DNA from: an uncultured Prevotella sp.
GTDB lineage: Bacteria; Bacteroidota; Bacteroidia; Bacteroidales; Bacteroidaceae
Reading direction: 5' to 3'
DNA: 9,117 bases
NCBI GenBank assembly: GCA_905211345.1
Contig: CAJMAO010000065.1
Coordinates: forward strand, 1-9,117
Shown here: piece by piece, positions 1 to 6,648 of the stretch
Layout of the letters: each line of letters starts with the position of its first letter
How positions within the stretch are numbered: position 1 is the first letter of the stretch
Made by a program: the position numbers and the translations under genes
The notes under the pieces: model-generated
What the model was told of the DNA's origin: nothing
The model's input: only the letters and a program-made list of their open reading frames with translations
The model's database searches: none

Positions 1-1
1 C

Positions 2-1342
2 GTGACACGCCTCACCGAGAGCATCACGCGCCACGGCATAACCGCCGGACGCATGAAGACCGGCACGCCCGTAAGGATAGACAAGCGGAGCGTTCACTTC
101 GAGGACATGGAGATACAGGAGGGCGAGCAGGGCTTCCACTCGTTCAGTTTCATGCCCGCAGGACGGCCGCTGAAACAGCTTACATGCTGGACTTGCTACA
201 CCAACCCCGACGTACACGCCACGCTACGGGCCGGACTGGCCGACTCGCCGCTGTACAACGGACAGATACAGAGCATCGGGCCGCGCTACTGCCCGTCGAT
301 AGAAACCAAGCTCGTAACCTTTCCCGACAAGCAGCAACACCCCCTATTCCTCGAACCCGAAGGCGAAGACACCAATGAGATGTACCTCAACGGCTTCTCA
401 TCGTCAATGCCGATGGACGTGCAGATCAACGCTCTCAGGAAGATACCAGCCCTGCGCGACGCCCGGGTGTACCGTCCGGGCTATGCCATAGAGTACGATT
501 TCTTCGACCCGACGCAACTGCGCCACTCGCTCGAATCGAAGATTGTGCCCGGCCTGTTCCTTGCCGGACAGGTGAACGGAACCACCGGCTACGAGGAGGC
601 AGCCGGCCAAGGACTCGTGGCCGGGGTGAACGCCGCGCTGCGATGCGCAGGTTCACAAAACTTCACACTCGACCGCGACGAGGCTTATATCGGCGTACTC
701 ATCGACGATCTCGTGACCAAAGGCGTTGACGAGCCTTACCGCATGTTCACCAGCCGCGCCGAATACCGCATACTTCTGAGGCAAGACGATGCCGACGCAC
801 GCCTCACAGAGCGTGCCTACTCGCTGGGTCTTGCCACGCGCGAACGGTATGACTGGTGGATTGAGAAAAAAGAAGCCGTGCGGCGGCTCATCGACTTTTG
901 CACGACGGCTCCGGTGAAACCGCACGACATAAACTCCGCGCTCGAAGCACTTGGCACCACTCCACTGCGCGAGGGCTGCAAGATTGCAGACCTGATAGCA
1001 AGGCCGCAACTCACAATGCAGAACCTGTCAGAGATACTGCCGGAACTGGGACAGGCATTGGAATCGCTGCCAAACCGAAAGGAAGAAATAACCGAAGCCG
1101 CCGAAATAAAAATGAAATACAAAGGCTACATAGAGCGCGAACGCCTCGTGGCCGACAAGATGCACCGCCTTGAAAGCATAAAGATACGCGGGCGTTTCCG
1201 TTACACAGAGATGCAGCAGCTGTCGACCGAGGCGCGGCAAAAGCTCCAAAAAATCGATCCCGAAACACTGGCGCAAGCCAGCCGCATACCGGGAGTATCG
1301 CCAAGCGACATCAACATCATGCTGGTGCTGATGAAGCGGTAA
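2..1342 (+). CDS. mnmG: MnmG (GidA), tRNA uridine-34 5-carboxymethylaminomethyl modification enzyme, C-terminal part
   Basis: FAD-dependent partner of MnmE. Together they install the 5-carboxymethylaminomethyl group on the wobble uridine of certain tRNAs in the cytoplasm. The reading frame enters from the left edge, so this is a fragment: 446 codons of a protein usually about 620-630 residues. The N-terminal Rossmann FAD-binding segment is therefore outside the window. Numbering codons from position 2, visible hallmarks are GRMKTGTPVRID (16-27), the GPRYCPSIETK segment (93-103) whose Cys97 matches the family's catalytic cysteine, FLEPEG (116-121), and the second FAD-contacting stretch GLFLAGQVNGTTGYEEAAG (184-202). 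The helical C-terminal domain that contacts MnmE and tRNA ends in GVSPSDINIMLVLMKR. The frame is intact to the TAA at 1340. A parS palindrome begins 11 nt after the stop. The true start codon lies upstream; the GTG at position 2 is only the first whole codon. Confidence 0.97.
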   Translation: MTRLTESITRHGITAGRMKTGTPVRIDKRSVHFEDMEIQEGEQGFHSFSFMPAGRPLKQLTCWTCYTNPDVHATLRAGLADSPLYNGQIQSIGPRYCPSIETKLVTFPDKQQHPLFLEPEGEDTNEMYLNGFSSSMPMDVQINALRKIPALRDARVYRPGYAIEYDFFDPTQLRHSLESKIVPGLFLAGQVNGTTGYEEAAGQGLVAGVNAALRCAGSQNFTLDRDEAYIGVLIDDLVTKGVDEPYRMFTSRAEYRILLRQDDADARLTERAYSLGLATRERYDWWIEKKEAVRRLIDFCTTAPVKPHDINSALEALGTTPLREGCKIADLIARPQLTMQNLSEILPELGQALESLPNRKEEITEAAEIKMKYKGYIERERLVADKMHRLESIKIRGRFRYTEMQQLSTEARQKLQKIDPETLAQASRIPGVSPSDINIMLVLMKR

Positions 1343-1352
1343 GGCACTACAA

Positions 1353-1368
1353 TGTTTCACGTGAAACA
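1353..1368. other. parS centromere-like site 1
   Basis: Perfect 16-bp palindrome TGTTTCACGTGAAACA, identical to the classical parS sequence bound by ParB/Spo0J in chromosome segregation. It lies in the gap after mnmG. A second copy with a one-base difference lies at 2433-2448. ParB would load here and spread onto flanking DNA. The match to the known consensus is direct; occupancy in this organism is inferred. Confidence 0.88.
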
Positions 1369-1563
1369 ATTTAAGGATTTTCTGTTAAACAAAAACGTTG
1401 GAACGGGCTGAAACTTAACAACATACAGGTTTCATCCACAACTTTGATTAAAAGTGAAAAATGTCAAGTTTTACGATGAAACGGAGCAAACAGCAAGCCC
1501 CTACTCCACCATGGCGGCAACGGCGAGACACCGTCCTCGCAACCGCCTGATGCCGAGGGTGTT

Positions 1564-1651
1564 GCAAAAGGCCGCATTTCGCCTTGCGAAAGGCCACCTT
1601 TCATAATGCGAAAGGCCACCTTTTACAAAGCAAAAGACCGCAAACAGGAAA
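1564..1651. repeat. 22-bp tandem repeat, four imperfect units
   Basis: Units begin at 1564, 1586, 1608 and 1630, an exact 22-bp spacing. Each starts GCAAAAGG, GCGAAAGG or GCAAAAGA. The two central units share GCGAAAGGCCACCTTT and the outer two have diverged more. The period is close to two helical turns. The unit resembles each half of the hairpin at 7524-7564, so the two probably belong to one dispersed repeat family. Function unknown. Confidence 0.75.
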
Positions 1652-1754
1652 ATGAAGGAAAAAGAAATAAATAACATGAGGCGACAGAACATCCTCATAT
1701 CTGACGAACGAGGCATATTATCATATTATTAAATAAATACAAACCAAAAAGAAA

Positions 1755-2285
1755 ATGAACAACAAGACACTGCTGGAAAATCTGAGGTGCATACCCGATT
1801 TTCCGAAAAAAGGAGTAAACTTCAGAGACGTAACAACGCTGTTCGCCAATCCTGAATGTCTGCAAATAATGGAGGACGAACTGTACGATCTCTACAAGAA
1901 CTGCGGCATAACCAAGATTGTAGGCATAGAGAGCCGCGGCTTTATCATGTCGTCAGCCTTGGCTATAAGGCTCAACGCGGGCGTAGTGCTTTGCCGCAAG
2001 CCGGGCAAACTGCCATGCGACACCATTCAGGAGACCTACACCAAGGAATACGGAACGGACACCATCGAAATACACAAGGACGCCATCACGAGCGACGACA
2101 TCGTCCTGCTGCACGACGACCTGCTGGCAACCGGCGGCACGATGCGCGCCGCCTACGACCTCGTAAAGAAGTTCAACCCCAAGAAAATATACGTAAACTT
2201 CATCATAGAGCTTACGCGCGAAGGACTGCACGGGCGTGAGAACTTCGAGCCGGGAACAGAGATTACGAGCCTGCTGAAAGTGTAG
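1755..2285 (+). CDS. apt: Adenine phosphoribosyltransferase
   Basis: Cytoplasmic purine-salvage enzyme converting adenine plus PRPP to AMP and pyrophosphate. The 176-residue product has the usual family length. It shows the N-terminal IPDFPKKGVNFRDVT segment (13-27), the GIESRGFI loop (57-64), RKPGKLP (81-87, in the flexible active-site region), and the PRPP-binding motif VLLHDDLLATGGT (117-129) with its paired acidic residues. The ATG at 1755 gives a family-standard N-terminus and lies in an AT-rich, purine-rich context without a Shine-Dalgarno sequence, as is normal in Bacteroidota. The 412-bp upstream gap suggests its own promoter, though none is obvious. The gene is flanked by parS sites on both sides, and a REP-like inverted pair starts 8 nt after its stop codon. 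No odd residues or frame breaks are seen. Confidence 0.97.
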   Translation: MNNKTLLENLRCIPDFPKKGVNFRDVTTLFANPECLQIMEDELYDLYKNCGITKIVGIESRGFIMSSALAIRLNAGVVLCRKPGKLPCDTIQETYTKEYGTDTIEIHKDAITSDDIVLLHDDLLATGGTMRAAYDLVKKFNPKKIYVNFIIELTREGLHGRENFEPGTEITSLLKV

Positions 2286-2292
2286 AAGATAC

Positions 2293-2432
2293 AAGCCCCC
2301 TCCCAGCCCTCCCCGGGGGGGGGGGGGGAGGGAGATATGGATGCCAAAGTAAAAGTTAAAGTCTTCATTTGAAGAAACAACCGCCCTGCGGCATCAGCTC
2401 TCCCGCCCCTCGGGGAGGGCCGGGGAGGGGGC
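2293..2432. repeat. REP-like inverted repeat pair A (apt-uvrC gap)
   Basis: Two head-to-head copies of a GC-rich repeat. The left arm, about 2293-2345, starts AAGCCCCCTCCC and runs through a CCCTCCCCG block to GGGAGA and ATGCC. The right arm, about 2390-2432, is its reverse complement with a few differences (GGCAT, then CTCTCCCGCCCCTCGGGG, ending GGAGGGGGCC). The spacer between them (2346-2389) contains a 6-bp hairpin TCTTCA-TT-TGAAGA. In the left arm the expected GAGGGGAGGG part has become a long G run. The same arm recurs in pairs B and C. Confidence 0.8.
2315..2328 (+). repeat. Homopolymeric G tract (14 G)
   Basis: Fourteen consecutive G residues lie inside the left arm of the REP-like pair between apt and uvrC. 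Equivalent positions in the other arms read GAGGGGAGGG or GAAGGGAGGG, so the tract probably arose by base change and slippage within the repeat. Tracts of this length are prone to strand slippage and also to sequencing or assembly error. Confidence 0.9.
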
Positions 2433-2448
2433 CGTTTCACGTGAAACA
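2433..2448. other. parS centromere-like site 2
   Basis: CGTTTCACGTGAAACA matches the 16-bp parS consensus at 15 of 16 positions; the inner 14 bp (2434-2447) form a perfect palindrome. It sits 1080 bp from site 1, directly abuts the right REP-like arm ending at 2432, and lies 40 bp before uvrC. Confidence 0.83.
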
Positions 2449-2488
2449 TTATTTCTTGAAACCCTTATAAACAAAGCACTTACGCCTT

Positions 2489-4327
2489 ATGACTAAAGAA
2501 GAAAACGAGAAGCGGCTGACTCGCCTGAAAGCTATCGTAAGCAACATGCCCGCCAAGCCGGGCAGCTATCAGTATTACGACGAGGACGGCACGATAATCT
2601 ACGTGGGCAAGGCCAAGAACCTTAAGGCGCGCGTGTCGTCCTACTTCCACAAGGAGGTTGACCGCTTCAAGACGAAAGTGCTTGTCAGCAAGATTCACGA
2701 CATAACCTACACGGTGGTCAACACCGAGGAAGACGCCCTGCTCTTGGAGAACAGCCTCATAAAGAAATACCAGCCGCGATACAACATCCTGCTGAAAGAC
2801 GGCAAGACGTATCCCTCAATCTGCGTCACCAATGAATACTTTCCGCGCATATTCAAGACGCGCACCATAAACAAGAAATGGGGCACCTACTACGGCCCTT
2901 ACAGCCATATAGGTTCCATGTACGCCGTGCTTGAGCTGATAAAGAAACTCTACCGCCCGCGCACGTGCCGCCAGCCCATCACAAAGGAGGGCATAGAGCA
3001 AGGCAAATACCGCCCTTGCCTTGAGTACCACATACATAACTGCGGCGCGCCGTGCATAGCCAAGCAGAACTACGAAGACTATCAGGCAAACATCGCACAG
3101 GCGCGCGAGATATTGAAAGGGAACACGCGCGAGGTACAGCGCAGGCTCTACACGCAGATGCAACAGCTGGCCGAGGAAATGCGCTTTGAGGAGGCCGAGG
3201 CCGTGAAGCAACGCTACTTGGCTCTCGAGGGCTTCTGCGCCAAGAGCGAGGTGGTGAGCCACACGATAACGAACGTCGACGTGTTCAGCGTGACCGACGA
3301 CGAACGGGCGGCCTTCGTGAACTACATGCACGTGACAAACGGCTCGATAAACCAAGCGCAGACGTTCGAAATGAAGAAGAAACTGGGCGAAACGGCGCTC
3401 GAGATACTGCAGCTCGCCATCCTGCAGATACGTGAGCGGATGGGCAGCACGTCGCGCGAGGTAATCGTGCCGTTTCCAGTCGAAATGACGCTCGACAGCG
3501 TAACGTTCACCGTGCCGCAGCGGGGCGACAAGCGCACGCTGCTGGAGCTGTCGGAGATGAACGGCAAGCAGTACCGTTTCGACCGCCTTAAGCAGGCCGA
3601 AAAGCTGAACCCTGAGCAAAAACAAGTGCGCCTGATGAAGGAAATACAGGCCGCGCTGAAGCTGCCCAAGATGCCTTACCAGATAGAGATGTTCGACAAC
3701 TCTAACATCTCGGGCACCGATGCCGTGGCTGCCTGCGTGGTGTTCAAGAAGATGAAACCCAGCAAGAAGGACTACCGCAAGTATATTATAAAAACGGTGA
3801 CGGGGCCTGACGACTACGCATCGATGCAGGAGGTGGTGCGCCGCCGCTACTCGCGCATGGTGGACGAAGGCCAGCCCCTGCCCGACCTTATCATAACCGA
3901 CGGCGGACAGGGACAGATGAGCGTTGTGCGCAGCGTGGTCGAGGGCGAGCTTGGTCTTGACATTCCCATCGCCGGACTGGCCAAGGACGACCGCCACCGC
4001 ACTAACGAACTGCTGTACGGACAGCCGCCCGTCATCGTCGGCATGAAGACCGACAGCGAGCTGTTCCGCCTGCTGACGCACATGCAGGACGAGGTGCACC
4101 GCTTCGCCATAACCTTCCACCGCGACAAGCGCTCGAAGCATGCGCTGCACTCGGAGCTTGACGACATACGCGGCATAGGCCCCAAGACGAAGGACGCATT
4201 GCTGCAAGCGTTCAAGTCGGTGAAGCGTATTAAAGAAGCTGATTCACAGCAACTTACAGACGTTATAGGACAAGCGAAGGCCAAAATCGTGTGGGAACAC
4301 TTTAACACCCGAACACAGACAACCTGA
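2489..4327 (+). CDS. uvrC: UvrC, excinuclease ABC subunit C
   Basis: Makes the 3' and then the 5' incision around lesions marked by UvrA and UvrB in nucleotide excision repair. The 612-residue length is normal. Domains in order: GIY-YIG nuclease (about 22-100) with GSYQYY (25-30), YVGKAKNLKARVSSYF (38-53) and the acidic ALLLENSL segment (83-90); four cysteines C160, C177, C185 and C189, spaced like the [4Fe-4S] ligands of UvrC; a UVR motif that binds UvrB (about 215-247); the RNase-H-like nuclease with FDNSNISGTDAV (402-413) and IITDGGQGQM (468-477), whose D403 and D471 are probable catalytic acids; and a C-terminal helix-hairpin-helix region around DIRGIGPKTKDALLQAF (559-575). The ATG at 2489 gives a standard N-terminus; there is no Shine-Dalgarno sequence. 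REP-like pairs lie on both sides. A 7-bp hairpin with a GAA loop (4362-4378) follows the stop but lacks a T tract. Confidence 0.98.
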   Translation: MTKEENEKRLTRLKAIVSNMPAKPGSYQYYDEDGTIIYVGKAKNLKARVSSYFHKEVDRFKTKVLVSKIHDITYTVVNTEEDALLLENSLIKKYQPRYNILLKDGKTYPSICVTNEYFPRIFKTRTINKKWGTYYGPYSHIGSMYAVLELIKKLYRPRTCRQPITKEGIEQGKYRPCLEYHIHNCGAPCIAKQNYEDYQANIAQAREILKGNTREVQRRLYTQMQQLAEEMRFEEAEAVKQRYLALEGFCAKSEVVSHTITNVDVFSVTDDERAAFVNYMHVTNGSINQAQTFEMKKKLGETALEILQLAILQIRERMGSTSREVIVPFPVEMTLDSVTFTVPQRGDKRTLLELSEMNGKQYRFDRLKQAEKLNPEQKQVRLMKEIQAALKLPKMPYQIEMFDNSNISGTDAVAACVVFKKMKPSKKDYRKYIIKTVTGPDDYASMQEVVRRRYSRMVDEGQPLPDLIITDGGQGQMSVVRSVVEGELGLDIPIAGLAKDDRHRTNELLYGQPPVIVGMKTDSELFRLLTHMQDEVHRFAITFHRDKRSKHALHSELDDIRGIGPKTKDALLQAFKSVKRIKEADSQQLTDVIGQAKAKIVWEHFNTRTQTT

Positions 4328-4344
4328 CACCCAATAGCAAACGA

Positions 4345-4533
4345 CCCGACACCCACCCCAACCCTCCCGAAGGGAGGGAGCTTGGTATGCCTAAAACGTA
4401 TAAGCAAGACGGTTTTGAACAATAAAATCAAACATGATGACGTTTTATAAACATAAGTTGGAAAATAAACTGGCATCATAAACCAAAGCACTTCAAGCCC
4501 CCTCCCTTCGGGATGGTTGAGGTGGGTGTCGGG
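4345..4533. repeat. REP-like inverted repeat pair B (uvrC-dtd gap)
   Basis: The left arm 4345-4384 and right arm 4494-4533 are 40 nt each and are reverse complements at 37 of 40 positions. Both contain CCCGACACCCACC and the TCCCGAAGGGAGGG core. The left arm can also fold alone: CCCTCCC/GGGAGGG at 4362-4378 with a GAA loop. The spacer of about 109 bp is AT-rich and has no gene. Homology extends patchily inward, with TTGGT and ATGCC present on both sides. This pair fills most of the 237-bp gap. Confidence 0.85.
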
Positions 4534-4564
4534 ATGCTTGGTGTAAGTTTTAATATTTATATAG

Positions 4565-5017
4565 ATGAAGACAGTTATCCAGCGCGTCAGCCGCGCGTCA
4601 GTAACAATAGGCGGAGAGGTGAAGTCGGCCATAGGCAAAGGCTACATGATACTACTCGGAGTGGCCGAGGGCGACACCGAGGAGGACGTTGACTGGCTGG
4701 TGAAGAAGACCGCCTCGCTGCGCGTTTTCGACGATGCGGAGGGCGTGATGAACCTGCCCGTGACGGCCGTAGACGGCGAAATATTAGTAGTAAGCCAGTT
4801 TACGCTGCTGGCATCGTACAAGAAAGGCAACCGCCCGTCATGGATTCACGCCGCCCGCCACGAGGTTTCAATACCTCTGTACGAGAGCTTTTGCGAGAAG
4901 CTGCGCCGCGAAACGGGACTCACGGTGCTCACGGGCGAGTTCGGCGCGGACATGAAGGTGGAGCTTGTCAACGACGGTCCTGTGACTATCTGCATGGACA
5001 CGAGGCACAAGGAGTGA
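4565..5017 (+). CDS. dtd: D-aminoacyl-tRNA deacylase
   Basis: Homodimeric proofreading enzyme that hydrolyses D-amino acids, and also glycine mischarged on tRNA-Ala, from tRNA. The 150-residue product has the usual family length. It starts MKTVIQRVSRASVTIGGEV, typical of the family. It carries the active-site SQFT motif (77-80, within VVSQFTLLA) and the cross-subunit Gly-Pro motif in NDGPVTI (136-142), which enforces chiral selectivity in known structures. The ATG at 4565 is 32 nt beyond the REP-like pair B. TAAGTTTT at 4544-4551 matches the Bacteroidota -7 box TAnnTTTG at 7 of 8 positions and may drive the gene, although no good -33 element is seen. The stop codon overlaps the first base of REP-like pair C. 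No anomalies are seen. Confidence 0.96.
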   Translation: MKTVIQRVSRASVTIGGEVKSAIGKGYMILLGVAEGDTEEDVDWLVKKTASLRVFDDAEGVMNLPVTAVDGEILVVSQFTLLASYKKGNRPSWIHAARHEVSIPLYESFCEKLRRETGLTVLTGEFGADMKVELVNDGPVTICMDTRHKE

Positions 5018-5134
5018 AGCCCCTACCAACCCTCCCCGAGGGGAGGAAACCGACAGGTAAACCTTACAGCATACATAAAACAACAATTTGCCCCTATCTT
5101 GTCACCTCCCCTCGGGGAGGCCGGGAGGGGGCTT
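5017..5134. repeat. REP-like inverted repeat pair C (dtd-mazG gap)
   Basis: The left arm 5017-5046 begins AAGCCCC and ends in CCTCCCCGAGGGGAGG, itself a palindrome. The right arm 5105-5134 is its reverse complement with a few changes, ending GGAGGGGGCTT. The spacer is 58 bp. The left arm starts on the last base of the dtd stop codon, and the right arm ends 14 nt before the next start codon. Nearly the whole 131-bp gap is therefore repeat or spacer. Confidence 0.83.
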
Positions 5135-5148
5135 ACAATCATAAGACT

Positions 5149-5493
5149 ATGGACGGAGAGATAACCTTGCGCGAAGCGCAACAGCTTGTAGACCAATGGA
5201 TTAGGCAATACGGTGTGCGCTACTTCAGCGAACTTACCAACATGGCGTGCCTAACGGAGGAGGTTGGCGAACTAGCCCGCGTCATGGCGCGCAAGTACGG
5301 CGACCAGAGCTTCAAGAAGGGCGAGCCGACAGACCCGGCCGACGAGATGGCCGACGTGCTGTGGGTGCTGCTCTGCCTGGCCAACCAGACGGGCACGGAC
5401 CTGACGGAGGCGCTCAAGAGGAACATGGAGAAGAAGACTAAGCGCGACGCCTTACGGCATGTCGCGAATGAAAAATTAAAAAATAACAATTAA
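5149..5493 (+). CDS. MazG-like nucleotide pyrophosphohydrolase
   Basis: Small all-alpha NTP pyrophosphohydrolase, a single-domain MazG relative of 114 residues. Such enzymes cleave (d)NTPs to monophosphate plus pyrophosphate, often clearing non-canonical nucleotides. The metal-binding pattern is visible: EEVGE (37-41, EExxE) followed by DEMAD (65-69, with the ExxD pair E66 and D69). The frame is open far upstream through the repeat into dtd, but that is not coding in this frame. The ATG at 5149 is the first after the repeat and places TLREAQQLVDQWIRQYG at a family-like N-terminus. Its stop is 13 nt before deoC, so the two are probably cotranscribed. The substrate cannot be told from sequence. 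The lysine/asparagine-rich tail (KLKNNN) is likely disordered. Confidence 0.9.
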   Translation: MDGEITLREAQQLVDQWIRQYGVRYFSELTNMACLTEEVGELARVMARKYGDQSFKKGEPTDPADEMADVLWVLLCLANQTGTDLTEALKRNMEKKTKRDALRHVANEKLKNNN

Positions 5494-5506
5494 ACAACTT
5501 GGATAT

Positions 5507-6460
5507 ATGGCAACAGAAAACGACAAGAAGGCCTGCGCGTGCGGGCATGAGCACAAGCATGAGGCGGAGTTCCCGAAGATGAGCAAGTATGACGAGGCTC
5601 TGAGCAAATATAAAACGGACATAGACGATGCCGAGGTGCGCGAGGCTGTAAGGAAGATAATAGCCGAGAAAGTACACGAGAACGACACGCCGGAGGTAAA
5701 GAAATTCCTTTTCGGCAGCATCGAGCTGACATCGCTCAAGACGACGGACAGCGACGAGTCTATACTGGCCTTCACCGAGCGCGTCAACCAGTTTGACGCC
5801 ACCTACCCCGACCTGCCCCACGTGGCGACCATCTGCGTCTACCCGTGTTTCGCGCGGACGGTGGCCGAATCGCTGGAGGTTGACGGCGTTGAAATAGCCT
5901 GCGTGTCGGGCAGTTTCCCCTCGTCGCAGGCTCTTATCGAGGTGAAAATCGCCGAGACGGCGCTCGCCGTGAAGGACGGCGCGACGGAGATAGACATCGT
6001 GATGCCCGTGGGCAAGTTCCTAAGCGGCGACTACGAGGGCGTTTGTGACGACATAGCCGAGCTGAAACAGGCGTGCGGCGACGCCCCGATGAAGGTTATC
6101 TTGGAGACAGGATGCCTCAAGACGGCGCAAAACATCAAGAAGGCGTCAATACTGGCGATGTACGCCGGGGCCGACTACATCAAGACGTCTACGGGCAAGC
6201 TCGAGCCGGCCGCTACGCCCGAGGCGGCTTACGTGATGTGCCAAGCCATCAAGGAATATTACGACGAAACGGGCATACAGATAGGTTTTAAGCCCGCTGG
6301 CGGCCTTAACTCGGTGATGGACGCACTTATCTACTACACGATAGTTAAAGAGGTCCTGGGCGAAAAATGGCTCACCAACAAGTGGTTCCGCCTCGGCACC
6401 AGCCGACTGGCCAACATGCTGCTTAGCGAGATTGTGGGCGAGGAAACCAAATTCTTCTGA
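5507..6460 (+). CDS. deoC: Deoxyribose-phosphate aldolase
   Basis: Class I aldolase that splits 2-deoxyribose-5-phosphate into glyceraldehyde-3-phosphate and acetaldehyde in deoxynucleoside catabolism. The 317-residue protein is longer than the roughly 220-260 residue classical form and resembles the longer DeoC group. The catalytic set is visible: D163 in TEIDIVMPVGKF, the Schiff-base lysine K226 in DYIKTSTGK, and K262 in GFKPAGG. GTSRL (297-301) near the C-terminus fits the phosphate-binding end of the barrel. Residues 9-18 form an unusual Cys/His cluster (ACACGHEHKH), a possible metal-binding tail. An alternative start at Met25 (MSKYDEALSKY) would remove it, but the ATG at 5507 sits only 13 nt after the previous stop and is preferred. 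It is likely cotranscribed with the MazG-like gene, which would pair nucleotide clean-up with deoxyribose breakdown. Confidence 0.96.
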   Translation: MATENDKKACACGHEHKHEAEFPKMSKYDEALSKYKTDIDDAEVREAVRKIIAEKVHENDTPEVKKFLFGSIELTSLKTTDSDESILAFTERVNQFDATYPDLPHVATICVYPCFARTVAESLEVDGVEIACVSGSFPSSQALIEVKIAETALAVKDGATEIDIVMPVGKFLSGDYEGVCDDIAELKQACGDAPMKVILETGCLKTAQNIKKASILAMYAGADYIKTSTGKLEPAATPEAAYVMCQAIKEYYDETGIQIGFKPAGGLNSVMDALIYYTIVKEVLGEKWLTNKWFRLGTSRLANMLLSEIVGEETKFF

Positions 6461-6469
6461 AATTAGGGC

Positions 6470-6648
6470 GATAAGGCTGATGGAAGGATGAGCATGATGG
6501 GGCCTGATAGCCCTAAATAGGAATATAAGTCCAATGAGCCTAATGGGCCAGATACGCCGTGGGTGACGCAGCTTGGGCGTATTTGGCATATTTGGCCCAT
6601 TGGGCTTATTTCCCCATAAAGCCTATTTGGCCCATTGGGCTTATCTCC
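6470..6648. repeat. Large palindromic repeat, copy 1 (upstream of the four-helix-bundle gene)
   Basis: About 179 bp occupying most of the 245-bp gap after deoC. It is directly repeated at 7291-7470. The best conserved parts are GATGAGCATGATGGG (6487-6501, 15/15), a 42-nt block (6573-6614, 41/42 with 7396-7437) and the terminal 18 nt (6631-6648, 18/18). The copy is also an imperfect palindrome: ATACGCC at 6552-6558 pairs with GGCGTAT around 6577-6583, and arms of about 30 nt extend outward. The right arm is built of 9-nt units such as GGCGTATTT, GGCATATTT, GGCCCATTG and GGCTTATTT. Confidence 0.85.

Larger units (their letters stand above)
1343..1754. other. mnmG-apt intergenic region (412 bp)
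   Basis: No convincing gene is present. The region contains parS (1353-1368), a lone DnaA-box-like 9-mer TCATCCACA (1432-1440, one mismatch to TTATCCACA), a four-unit 22-bp tandem repeat (1564-1651), a weak inverted repeat ATGAGG/CCTCAT (1676-1681, 1693-1698), and an AT-rich stretch (about 1700-1754) just before apt. I could not identify a clear TTTG/TAnnTTTG promoter for apt. The nearest match is CAACTTTG at 1439-1446 (7 of 8), without a good -33 element. Confidence 0.7.

Noticed and set aside
1501..1716. Minus-strand small open frame over the 22-bp repeat
   Set aside because: Its sequence is largely translated repeat and gives no domain; it lacks a convincing start context.
1343..1754. Chromosomal replication origin in the mnmG-apt gap
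   Set aside because: parS, an AT-rich end and proximity to mnmG are suggestive, but only one 9-mer resembles a DnaA box (TCATCCACA at 1432, one mismatch) and there is no cluster of boxes or dnaA/dnaN neighbour.
2816..4207. Long open frame (463 codons) antisense to uvrC
   Set aside because: It is rich in Leu, Val, His and Arg with no recognisable motif and lies opposite a fully convincing uvrC. It is a by-product of the GC-biased codons of that gene.
4840..5148. N-terminal extension of the MazG-like protein into dtd
   Set aside because: The frame is merely open through dtd and the REP-like pair; the family domain starts just after the ATG at 5149.
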